A DNA stretch of 64,000 bases from Antedon bifida (taxonomy: Eukaryota; Echinodermata; Crinoidea; Comatulida; Antedonidae), in contig OY727093.1 in the NCBI GenBank assembly GCA_963402885.1, positions 32,549,409 through 32,613,408 on the forward strand, read 5' to 3'. Position 1 is the first letter of the stretch; each line of letters starts with the position of its first letter. A model generated the notes under the pieces. It had not been told where the DNA came from. It ran no database searches and saw only the letters and a list, made by a program, of their open reading frames with translations. Positions 49,408 to 60,038 of this stretch are shown piece by piece. A program made the translations under genes and the position numbers.

Positions 49408-49607
49408 TAGGACTAGCAGTGATTTACCTTTATACTAGATTGTAATCACCGGTTTGCAAATTCTGTTTTGAGAAATTCTGATACAATCCCGAGCGACGCT
49501 TAATGCCGTTCTGTAGAATATATTTGCATATTTGCATATATTTTAACAGAGTATCATTGATTTCAATCATTCATTTCATCAGTGGAAAATTACTTTTTAC
49601 ATTTATT

Positions 49608-49775
49608 GTCATTTGCATATAAAATATACATAGGAATTATGTTAGCCCTGAGATATACAAAAACAGATGAAAAACTAACAAAAACAATTATAAAGTGTCA
49701 CATCACTCTCATATGGTATACTGACAAGCATTCAGTGCCCCATGGCAGTTGTGAAACCTATTTGTACGAGAGATG
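49608..49775. repeat. Dispersed repeat, copy 2
   Basis: Same order of blocks as 20544-20725: GCATATAAAATATACATA, CTGAGATATACAAAAACAGA, AACTAACAAAAACAATTA, GTGTCACATCACTCTC. Confidence 0.75.
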
Positions 49776-50243
49776 ATGGATCAGTAACGTCTACCCGTTA
49801 CGTAACACCTCAAATTTGCTTGAATTGAATGTAAACTTTTTACTTAGATTCATTATTGACACAAATAATTAAAAAGTTGAGCAATAATAAAACAATACCA
49901 GGAAATATCTATACATTAAATAACGAATAAAAATAATTGTTCATGTTCATGTGACGTCTAGACTAAACTCATTGTCGAGGCGATAATATCGACGTGAGAA
50001 ATCGACCATAAAACAATAAAATAACCCTGTATATAGCCACCCACCACCTTCCTAGTAAAACAATTAGGTGATTCTTGCGCTTATAATGAGGGCAGACAGA
50101 CAAATAAATCAACATACTGGGCCAATTTTTAATTTGGCCAAGTAATAAACCTGTGCGTGCGTAAACCTGGTCCGACACTTCTTGTAATTTGTAAATCCTT
50201 AGAAGTATCACCACCGTGACTGTTTCTTGACATTTACTGACCT

Positions 50244-50333
50244 GATTGATATACTGTATCTAATATCTTATTCAATTGTTATATATAAGATTGATATACT
50301 GTATCTAATATCTTATTCAATTGTTGTATATAA
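50244..50333. repeat. 45-bp perfect tandem duplication
   Basis: GATTGATATACTGTATCTAA continuing to GTTATATATAA occurs twice in a row (50244-50288 and 50289-50333) with one or two differences, implying a recent event. Confidence 0.95.
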
Positions 50334-50450
50334 GAGTGTTTTAACTGTATTAATATAAGTGTGTGTGATTAGGTCGTCGCATGAATCTATGGAGAAATAA
50401 GGTAGGATATTTCTCCATGCATGAATAGAGCGATGCGTATATGTCGTTGT

Positions 50451-50604
50451 TAAGTTCTGTCTACACTATCAAACTAGTTTGACAAAATAAGTGTGCCCAA
50501 CTATGGCAGTGGGTATGCTTATGGTAGTGATATGACATTGTCATATCCATATACACGTCACATTTCTGTTGTCACATAAAGTTTGATAGTGTAGACAGAG
50601 CTTA
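50451..50604. mobile_element. MITE copy
   Basis: TAAGTTCTGTCTACACTATC at the left and TTTGATAGTGTAGACAGAGC at the right, with a shortened interior. Confidence 0.9.
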
Positions 50605-50876
50605 GGTGTGGTGAGAGATGTCTCTCCTCACTAACATACCAGCAACCCTTCCTATCCTAAGATAATATACCGATTCGAGTGCTCTTCTTTCGTTTTAACT
50701 AAAAATGCAATAAATCATACACATATTAAACTTTGTTGTTTCGTCTAAATTTATTTTGTCTTACAATTCAATACAGATCAATTCATGGTATCAATCGATA
50801 TTGATAACTTTTAAAACAAAGTTTATTAACAATCGAACCGCATTACTGTCTCTCGTCTAGGCCTGCTCCAATGTGT

Positions 50877-51317
50877 TTACTTGACGTAGTACCTCCACAT
50901 CACCAGGTTAGCAGGTGGTATGCCAGTTTGCCGCTTCTTATGATCAGTTTGCCGCGAGAAGTAGAATCCGCACGTCGGCTTACCCAGCGTCGTAAAAGGA
51001 GCAACAGAATTTGAGACAAACCCGCCTTTTGGTACTCTACCACTGCAATTGTCAGCAACCTTTGGTGTCACAGGTGCTCCATGGTCTCGTGTCGGTACTC
51101 CTCGGTTCAGATGTCGAGAGTACTTGTTGTTTATTGGGGGCAGGCTGTTCTTTGCCGATGGTGGTGGAGCTGCTCTACTGACGTATGAACACCAGAAAGC
51201 TGGGTTAGGTAGGTTACCTTGGTAGTACTTCTCACCTACAGGTAGTTTCCCTACATCCCTCTTTGCCGTACCGCAATACTGGTAGTTTATTTGTCCTTGG
51301 TATCCGGAGTTCGGCAT
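50877..51317 (-). CDS. Unrecognised 146-aa protein
   Basis: A 146-codon single-exon frame starts at ATG 51317 (MPNSGYQGQINYQYCGTAKR). The upstream GTG in frame is not used as a start. It is clearly richer in GC than its surroundings. The protein is basic and rich in Pro, Gly and Tyr, with patches LPNPAFWCSYVSRAAPPPSA, YSRHLNRGVPTRDHGAPVTP and TCGFYFSRQTDHKKRQTGIP. It has no signal peptide or membrane segment. Short Pro/Tyr/Arg-rich proteins of this size are common among sperm and ciliary microtubule-inner proteins, but I cannot place it in a named family. A 5' exon upstream of 51317 cannot be excluded. It is divergent from the eight-exon gene at 52216. Confidence 0.75.
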   Translation of the reverse strand: MPNSGYQGQINYQYCGTAKRDVGKLPVGEKYYQGNLPNPAFWCSYVSRAAPPPSAKNSLPPINNKYSRHLNRGVPTRDHGAPVTPKVADNCSGRVPKGGFVSNSVAPFTTLGKPTCGFYFSRQTDHKKRQTGIPPANLVMWRYYVK

Positions 51318-52215
51318 CGTGATATCTACCACTTGTTATAATAAAACGACAAAAGAAAACAGTAAATATCCAGCAAAGCTCGATTTATTGGCTACAAGAA
51401 TGTCAAATTAACTTCGTAGTTGTCAGTTGTTTTATGAAATGTATCCACGTCGATGTAACCCAAATTGTGTGATATAAACCCCCCAAATAGCCAGGTAAAA
51501 TCCGTAAAAAAACGCAACAAATTGTCTGGTCTTGTTGATGTGTTCTGAAACTATGGAGATTAAAAGATGTAGCGCGCCCTACTGTTAAAAGACCTGTTAC
51601 GTCACATCGATAAAGGTACAAATAGCATCATGTCATGACAATACAATTGACCACTAACCCTAACAGTCAATCAAATAAGATTAACAAGACACAAACAAAA
51701 TAAAACGCAAGTCCAAAAGGTCGATTAGGCTTTCATATAAACCATTATATTTCTTTAATCGAAACTTGCTTCTAGATTGTATTTTATTTTGTTGATCGAT
51801 TCCTCGGTATAAGCACTGAATTCGTAATTATGTTTTTTAAATGTTCTCATTATTAGTTTAAAATCTTCATATGGATCTAAAAATAAATATAATAAACGTT
51901 ATTATGATAATTTTGACTATACTAAGTATCATCTAAGAAATTTGTATAAGATTTTACGCGTACTTAATTTATAATATTTTTATACCGTTGTTCAATTCTT
52001 CGCGTCATAATTCGTCGCTCTAGTAACTGCTGTCCAAACGCGCGCGTAATGTGTTGCTATGGATATGTATCTTAGTTAAGAATTAAAAGGCTACATCTCG
52101 CATTCTCTGTCATTTCTGCCAACTAACATCAAGCAGCAGATAGGACGTGGCTAAATTGTTGGTCAGGTTTGTTTATTTGGCCTAGGCCTAAGAGCCGTAT
52201 TTGAACATCACGGTC
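51318..52215. promoter_or_regulatory. Divergent promoter region of the two unknown genes
   Basis: About 0.9 kb separates the start codons. GGCCTAGGCCTAAGAGCC lies 25-40 bp before the plus-strand start. The rest is AT-rich with no recognised repeat; a 72-codon frame at 51403-51621 is probably chance. Confidence 0.4.
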
Positions 52216-55200
52216 ATGGCAGCCGGAACTGAAGTGGACTCAGTAGGGACGTATGCCATCGTCAAAGTCTCACCCACAGTCCTTTCCAGTGACCTATTTA
52301 CACCATGCCAGCTAACTCCACGAGTCACTTTACCGAGCGTCGGGTAAGTTTTCTTTTATATAGATAGGCCTAGGCCTACAGTATAGTTTTTTCTTGACAT
52401 CTCACTTAAAATTGGCGATAGGTTTTGGCTTTTCTAAATCGAAAGATGCAAATTTAAAAAATGAGATTTGAAATAGAACTTGAAATTATTTAGTCACTGA
52501 GTTAGGCCCTTGGATCTGTAATAGTTAATTACTAAATTGTCAATCGTGCATTTAAAATGTGTTTTTATTTAATTTCATTCTCAGGGAGTTCCATCATCCG
52601 ATATGTACAAGTTGCGGCACGTGGGGTTGTGACATCACGCACTATGGTGGTATTGGTCCGTATACCTTCCAGGGAAAACAGAGGATACGTCGAGATCTAC
52701 CAGTTAGCCGCAGCCATCGGCATTATGGTAGTGGGCTAGGAAAAAGGTAAAGCTCTGTCTACACATCAAACTTTATGGGACAAAATGATGTGCTCCTATA
52801 TGGAAGTAATATGCACAATAAGCTATGACATCATCATCATGTCCATATATAGGCACATCACATTTTGCTGATAGTTTGATAGTGTGTAGATACAGCTTTA
52901 GATTTGAAATGGTATGTTAGTAAATGTTACTTTGGCATTCAAATATGTGCAGACGATACGAAAGTCGTTCCATTGATTCATCGTTTGGTCAGGTCTTCAC
53001 CATCTTCAACATTCTTTTTCAAGTTTCTGCAGAATCCAATTAGAATCTAAGATTCAGAATCCAAGATTAGATTAGATAAACTCTATCATCAGCAACAACC
53101 ACTGCAACCGTTACATAGTACTGTACATGGCTTCACAATATGTTACAAATCGTTTTGAAGTTACTACAGGAAGGACCTACTTCTCTCACTTTATTGGCAA
53201 TATATTCTATCGCGAAAGTAGAAAATGGTCACTGAATATTCGTGGCTGCTGCATGCCTTGATGCACATGTTCGTGGGTTTATATCTATAGAACCGAACCT
53301 ACTTCTTGATATTGGCTTGCGAGTGTCTCACATTGTAAAACATAATTTTGGATCTTTTTTAATCATAGTTTATTTTAAAAAAAGAATGAAATAGGTGAGG
53401 TCCGGATAACGAATTCTACGAACTCATTAAAATAAAAGCAAATTGATAACAGATTATGTGACGACGTGAATGGAATTTTAAAATACAGACAATTCTTAAC
53501 AAGCGATCATTAACATCCAGAATTAACGTTTATTTCTTTAAAAATAACTTCTGCAAATACCAACATAAAATGATTTTATTGTTAATCACCAGAAGAAGTC
53601 ACTTCTATGTCTACTTAAAATGTTTTCATTATTATATGACTTTATGCTCGAGTGAAAATTCGAATGAAATATTCACCTTGGGAAATATAAAAACATGACC
53701 GATTTCGTGAATGTTAAGTCTGATATTACGACTTAAGCTCTGTCTACACTATCAACCAGTTTGACAAAATGTGAACCAAATATGGTAGTGATATGCTCAA
53801 ATATGGTTGTGATATGATGTCATCGTGTCAATGGGCACATCACATTTGTTTGTCGCATAAAGTTTGATAGTGTAAACAGAGCTTTAGATCATGTGACGTA
53901 TTAGACAGGTGAATAAGAGGAGTCGGCTCTTTTTGTGTACGGTTGACTCCGCATACTGCAGTTTCTGTAACACAAGTCCAAGATCTACCGTCATTTCTCC
54001 CTGTCTCTTAAATTTACCTTGGTTTTAAAAAAATATTGCATGTGGGATTGACACTCCATGACATCTATTTGTTCGCTGTTAGTTCATTGGACGTTTTATT
54101 TTTCTAAGACTAAAATCGTAGACATTTTACATTTCAAAGTATAAATCTAAAGATTTACTTTGCAGTGTCTCGATCGTGACAAGAATCGATCGGTACTCGA
54201 TGGCGATCATCGATTTACTGAAAGCTTTGCATTACAGTTCACCATCGCTCGGTCAATTTATTCATATTGTATTTGCAGTTAAAACGACATCTTTAACTTT
54301 CTGGAAATTGATTTTATATAATTTATCAAAATTGATAGATACATTCAATATAAAACGTGCAAAAAAAATTGAATCAAATTTAATTTTCTATTTTTTCAAC
54401 CAAGCTCACTCTCTTCCCTTTGCTGGCCTTATTAAATCCTCTATATCTTTATTTCAATCAAATGTCGACATTGTGTGAATACAATAATTTGTCTGACAAG
54501 GGAGTCCCTGGTCCGCCGGCCGCCGACTGAATAGTGAAACCAGGGAAGAGTGTTTCGCTCTTTCCTGGTGAAACATATTTTTATCAGGCTTTATATAATA
54601 CTATATTTAATATCGTTTTTATAGTTCAACTAGCCCACAGCCATATCGTCTGACGTCATTGAAGCTGAGTGGAAGTCGCAAGAATGATGAGATGTGAGTT
54701 GTTTTATACATCTTGTTTTTGTTTATCAATACATTTCTTCGTTCTACCTAATTAATTCTGCTTGAGTATTGTGTTCATTTTCGTACTAATGTGTTTGTGT
54801 ATGTAATCTACCTTTTGCTTCTTGTTTGTTCTGTGTCCAATCTTTTATGATTATTAAACAATTTATGATTTTAAATTGCATAAAAATGATTTGTAACGTA
54901 TTCGAATCTTGGTACATTTTTTCTCTTTTTCTGGTGTAACCTACCATTTTTATTCGTTCATCATAATTATTAAAAATGCATATTGCTCACATAATATTCT
55001 CTTTTTTCCCCATTATTTCTTGGTGGTACATTATCCCTTGAATATCGAGGAACCATCATATATACTTTTGATAACGAGACAGCGACATAATAATGAAATA
55101 TGGCCTTTCGTTGTTATATCGTAATTGCAGTTGTGAAAAAAAAAATTAATAATAATGAATATAAAAATAAACTACTCAGGCATCAAGTCGCCAATAATAG

Positions 55201-58200
55201 ATTCTAATTATATAGGAATGTATGGAAGGTATTAAAAAAAACCTGACAGACAAATTGTGCTTATTAATATTAATACCGTATTTTTTTCGATCCAATTTGT
55301 AATCACTCAAACTTTACCTTATGATAATTTTAATTATAAAGAAATGTACCAGGTTTCCATTTTCGAAAAAAAAAAATCCCTGTAGCCTACTCTCCGCACG
55401 CTTTTTGTTGCCAAATTTCTCTTGGCCCTTTGAGCACCCATGCCACCAAATATAATTTGTTTAAACATCGGTGTATTATCGTCATACTTTTTTATTATTG
55501 TTGCGTTTGTTACGTTTCAAACATAGATTATTATAGACCCCCTCCCCCACTCCTTTCTATTGCAAATGATTTATTATATATTATATGTTTTATGTTATGA
55601 GAGAGACGAGAGAAGTTGTCTTATAATGGAATCAATCTAAGTTAAATCGCCTTGCTATAATTAACTCTGTCGAATTATCTGACGTTTTTGTTTTTTTACC
55701 TCATGCCGAGTGTTAATATATTTCAGATTTTGAATTAAAATCTAGCTTATCAATTATTACGGTAATATTTCATTTTATGACAGTAGATGTTTGTTTGGTT
55801 ATTTTTAGATTGCCACCTCCGATGCGAGTGACTTTCCCCAGGTGAGACATTTTGTTTGCGTATCGTCAACATCGTCATCATATTTGTCACTATATTACAG
55901 CCAAAGATCCATACCTATCACCGTTGTGAATCAGTATCACAATGATAATCATTATTCATAACTTTTCTTTGTCATGACAACATCATCATCATCGATCAAT
56001 AACCATCCATCGTCTTCAGTATAGTTTTAAAGATAGTTAAAGATGGATTGTTTTACGAAAACATGAAAAATAAAATCAGGCCATTTTGCAATTTTATTCA
56101 CTTCCGTAGAAATAAATGGTTTTTATAAAGGCAAATTGTGCTTTAAATTTCATTTTTCGATCCAATTTTTGATCACTTAAAGTAAATAACTATACATTTC
56201 ATGGGACAATATTTGATAATTTGTATCGTTGCAGATCGTCAACTTGGCAGAATGAGCCGTGGCCAGGACACCATGCCTACACGTCACATCGTTCCAAGTT
56301 TGAGGTTTTTCCCAGAATTGATCCTCAACAAACAGAATATGGCGGTACGTTTTCTGATAAAAGTTTCAAAATAATCGTAATAGTGAGGGCGCTGCTCAAA
56401 TTTTATTTCTGAATAGAGCAGACTTTCGATTCTAATTTGCCGATTTTTTTTTAGGTCCTGTGTTACCACAAAGCCGAACCGAACAGGTGAGTATATGAAT
56501 ATCGGTATTGATATTTATCAAAAGAAAGATACTCAATATTCAATTGACGCTTAAGGATGCATTTTAAACACTGTTGGATCGTCAGTAACATCAGAATATT
56601 ATATCGTCGATAACAGTGCAACTCAGAAGTTTATGTCTCTTATACGAAATGCACGCGGTTAATGTTGTAACTAAAACAAGTGCTGAACATAACTTAATGT
56701 TCTATCTTTTGCTGCATTATAATTTACAATATTTAGAGGGAGTCCGGCGCAGCCGACTGCCTTACCCTCTCCTGCTCCAAACGATAGCGTAACATATTTC
56801 ACATTTCAATGAAATCAGCTATTTTTCTGTTAACGTCATAATGTGTGTATAATTATATTTATCCAGGAACTGGGACGCGCAACCAACATCGCCCTGGGTG
56901 AGTTAACTCGGAAACGGTACCAGTCAACACAATACAGAGAGGGGTTCCAAGGTACCTCAACACCACCACCGACATTTAACCAACTTCTCGACCAAACCAA
57001 AATCAGTGACGCTAACCCTCCTGCTACTGAAAGCACAGAGCATCAAGAATCGGATGAATTGGACTCTTCCGAGGAAGAAGACGTGGATGACGAAGAGAAA
57101 GAAAATGAAAATGATTCCGGTATTGGTAGTGACAACGGAAGCGTGACGTCACTAAACGTACCACCAGATTCAAATGGCAGCAGACATTCGGACAATTGTC
57201 CATTACATCATCCAAATACCAACCTGCGTCACGTGACATTTTGTGACAAATCAAAAACGGTTGAAGATTGGACGATTGAAAACAGTGATGAGAAACAACT
57301 CCAGACTGTTACAGGAATCGGACCTTGTTGGCCGCCGAGTACCAGTTACGTCATTGAAAACATCAATGGTACGCAGCTGCTCGAGCGTGACGACATTCAG
57401 ACGTATCCACCCGCGTATCGTAGCTCATTGAAGCCTGAATGCACGTGCAAAAAGACGAGAATAAAATCTGCAACTGGTAGGCGATCGACAACTCATTCGT
57501 ATGGTCTTAAGTCTTCTGGCAGTGTGTTCAATCATGTTTTGACGACATCGACAGATCAGCATAACGGCCAACTCAACCCTATCACCCACCGTCTTATTGA
57601 CTACTCTACACGGCCTAGGTCACCATTAGTCAAGAAAGATAGTAAGGTTGCATCTAGCGAAGTCCTGCTGAAGAAGCTTGGAGTCGCTACCAACCCATCG
57701 AAAGAAGACATCACTATCGACAAACGGCCATTTGTGATTCCTAGGAGTTACAGCAAGGCTGGTAATAAAGATAACTTACCAGCACTGAAGCCAACCAACT
57801 CGTCTTTGAATGTTTTGACCAAACCAAACTGGTCATCTTTACCGTTGCCACCAGCACCTTTATCGGATTGCTTATCGGCATCAGGAAATCGAGTTCCTCA
57901 CAGACTTGGTCTTCGTTTTAAAACGGAAGCGCACCACAGGTATTTAGATATGCACTAATAAATAGTTGACAGACAAGATATATACCACCATACCGACTAT
58001 AAATTTGTGTTTTGTACATTTTCTCTGTCGGTGGCTTGCTTGTCCCCAACGTCACATGCATATACACAAAATATTGTATTACAACATTTCTATTTGTTGT
58101 AGAATTCATTGACTTCCGTGATCTACAACCCTGAGACGTTTATTCGAATAAATGCGGTATTTTACGTTTTTATTTTTCAGGTTTATATCTCTCCATCCAG

Positions 58201-58286
58201 AGCCTGTTCCCGATCTCCGTGACGCCCGCAACAGTGGAAGAAGGGTCATCTTCTTTAACTACCACTCGTCCGCGTTCAGGGGATAA
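52216..58286 (+). CDS. Unrecognised 570-aa protein, eight exons
   Basis: Exons: 52216-52343, 52585-52746, 54625-54693, 55809-55841, 56235-56344, 56455-56486, 56867-57939, 58181-58286; 1713 nt, 570 aa, every junction GT..AG and in phase. Start MAAGTEVDSVGTYAIVKVSP. Exon 2 encodes EFHHPICTSCGTWGCDITHY, a short Cys cluster (CxxCx3-4C), and THYGGIGPYTFQGKQRIRRD. Later exons have WQNEPWPGHHAYTSHRSKF and FPRIDPQQTEYGG. The long exon 7 is acidic and low-complexity at residues about 230-260 (DSSEEEDVDDEEKENEND), then Ser/Pro/Lys-rich. The last exon ends FISLHPEPVPDLRDARNSGR and VIFFNYHSSAFRG. The compact conserved-looking ends with short Pro/Tyr/His motifs resemble axonemal microtubule-associated proteins, but I do not recognise the family. 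Without the last intron, exon 7 would read on to a stop at 57958. Exon 4 is only 33 nt and exon 6 only 32 nt. Confidence 0.85.
52748..52900. mobile_element. MITE copy starting inside a splice donor
   Basis: TAAAGCTCTGTCTACACATC begins at the second base of the intron after exon 2 of the 570-aa gene (exon end AAAAAG, then GTAAAG). The right end is GATAGTGTGTAGATACAGCT TTA. The MITE terminus supplies donor positions from +2 onward. Confidence 0.92.
53734..53886. mobile_element. MITE copy in intron 2 of the 570-aa gene
   Basis: TAAGCTCTGTCTACACTATC at the left and GATAGTGTAAACAGAGCTTTA at the right. Second MITE in the same intron. Confidence 0.92.
54535..54575. repeat. Short hairpin in intron 2 of the 570-aa gene
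   Basis: GTGAAACCAGGGAAGAG, a short TGTTTCG loop, then CTCTTTCCTGGTGAAAC: an imperfect inverted repeat preceded by a GC-rich GGTCCGCCGGCCGCCGAC. Similar GGGAGTCCGGCGCAGCCGAC sequence lies at 56739, so it belongs to a dispersed repeat. Confidence 0.6.
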
Positions 58287-58404
58287 CGATAACTTATCAC
58301 AGATATTAAAGATGCGCTATAAAACCCATTATCGTTTATACGTTGATGATTATTTAAATTAAGTTGATCATAGAAATCGTGTTGGTGGCTGTACCACTGA
58401 AAAT

Positions 58405-58410
58405 AATAAA
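58405..58410 (+). terminator. Poly(A) signal of the 570-aa gene
   Basis: AATAAA lies 119 bp after the stop codon; GTGATTTTTTTTTTGTGTGTG-type downstream element sequence follows at 58428. Confidence 0.65.
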
Positions 58411-58480
58411 AGTGTAATACTCTCATTGTGATTTTTTTTTTGTGTGTGACTGCGCAGTATTTTTATTGAGGTTATTAATT

Positions 58481-58590
58481 CGACTCTTCTGAGTCATACT
58501 CGACTCTTTTGAGTCATACTCGACTCTTCTGAGTCATACTCGACTCTTTTGAGTCATACTCATCGACTCTTCTCTGAGTCATACTCGACT
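58481..58590. repeat. 20-bp array with five TGAGTCA sites
   Basis: The unit CGACTCTTCTGAGTCATACT (or TTTT for TTCT) repeats about five times. Each unit contains GACTC..GAGTC inverted halves and the heptamer TGAGTCA, the AP-1 consensus, at 58490, 58510, 58530, 58550 and 58575. Confidence 0.93.
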
Positions 58591-59915
58591 CGGACAATTT
58601 CAGCCTTTTGATATCAACATTAAGTTTCAGCCTAAGTTTGCAATGCATTGTATCAATCCTGTCTCTGTCTGTTTTTCTTATTGCAAAATATATAGAATTA
58701 AGAGTGAAAAACATAGAGAGTAAAACATATTATGCACAATAAAAAGAGAGACAATGGTTAAAATTGATCAATGTAATAACGGCATCTCGGTGCTTATTCG
58801 AATTGTGTTCATCACATCGTGTACAATTTTTATATATCGCCATCTATAAGTAAGTTTAATCATCCAACCAATAGATGGCGCTCTTCTAAAATGGATTGAG
58901 TTGTTTGGTGGGCAAAACAAAAAAAACCCTATAGTTAGCTATGTTGGTAATAAACTTTGCTTACAATAAACTGAAACATCTCTAAAATTCTGGATATTTG
59001 TTTGTCAGGTAAGTACTTATTTTATCAACTTATAAAATATTTATCAAATTTAAATAATAACGATAAGGTTCTATTCGTTGGAATGAAGAAATTTCTTTTT
59101 TTCCCGAACCGTTTGTGTGATGACCGTTGTACGTATTGATATTTAAGCCTCCCTTGTGCCCTCATAATCCCCTGTTTCACCTTTGTGTGAAAGGTGGGCA
59201 ACTGGAGGTATCTATGGTTGGAATTCCAGTGTATTTTCGTTCATTTTTTACCTATATCATAATGCTTAATATTAAAAAAAATAAATAAGTATTATATATT
59301 CTAGCTAGGATCAGGTGCAGTTTTCAGCCACTTTGACATTCAATTATTTATTTCCATCGGTAAGACTGAATAAAGACGAAAATTTACATTTTTAAACAAT
59401 TTTCTGTCTACTTTAGTTGTGTTGTAGTTAGGCCTAAACAAATTGAAGGGGAAGGAGAGAGTGGGGAACACGTTGTAAAGAGTTCCTCATCAGGATCCTT
59501 AGTAGGTTGTAACATCCATAATTACTACGGAAATTGAGCCCGAAAAGAACTTGCCGAAATTGAGATGAATTATTATTATACCAGCTTAAATTATGGGAAA
59601 ATCGAAGCAAAACGCAATCTTAAATCATTATGGACAAATCAAAATGTCACCATTAAAAGCCCTGCTTCTGGGGTTTTCCCCGATCATAGAACAAAAACAA
59701 AATTGTTGTGGCCTTTTCGTTTCATGATGCACCAAGCAAACTAAAATACTGTAAAATCGTTAAATTATTCTGTTTTTTGGTCTTGTTTTATTTATTCAGT
59801 TCACTTGGATGAGCCACAGTATGCCAAAGGCCCAAGTTGCAGAATTTGAAAGTAAAGTATTCTGATGGTTTTATGTTCCTTGGGCTGACCTGGGCATAGA
59901 TGTCAAACTTGCATG

Positions 59916-60038
59916 TTAAAGGACAACTCGACCGAGAACCATATTTTGACAACGTATTAGGGATGTACATATGATTTCAGAACAATTGCAAGATTTCTGA
60001 TATGTCAAAATATGGTTCTCAGTAATGTTGTCCTTTAA
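59916..60038. mobile_element. 123-bp MITE with about 36-bp inverted repeats
   Basis: TTAAAGGACAAC ... GAGAACCATATTTTGACA at the left is inverted as TGTCAAAATATGGTTCTC ... GTTGTCCTTTAA at the right. The core is about 50 bp. Confidence 0.88.

Larger units (their letters stand above)
38979..50876. other. Gene-poor, repeat-rich 12 kb stretch
   Basis: No exon could be supported here. AATAAA at 39238-39243 and 40308-40313 are candidate GSKIP poly(A) signals. Repeats found: MITE copies at 41431, 42662, 47327, 49080 and 50451; satellite arrays at 42913-43550; a GAATGAAT-type microsatellite at about 41996-42045; a relic of a LINE reverse transcriptase at 44735-44940; ATTC/GTTC microsatellites at 44939-45050; a 40-bp repeat array at 45131-45300; a 14-bp hairpin at 46528-46564; and a duplicated block around 48938-49407. 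The stretch 45300-47300 shows no repeat or gene I can identify beyond that hairpin. Confidence 0.6.

Noticed and set aside
54176..55124. Frames of 100 and 71 codons in introns of the 570-aa gene
   Set aside because: AT-driven composition, interrupting a well-phased spliced gene; no features supporting coding.
56843..57958. 371-codon frame as a complete gene
   Set aside because: It begins at a GTG inside an intron and ends just past a donor. The acceptor at 56867 and donor at 57939 place it as exon 7 of the eight-exon gene, with in-phase exons on both sides.
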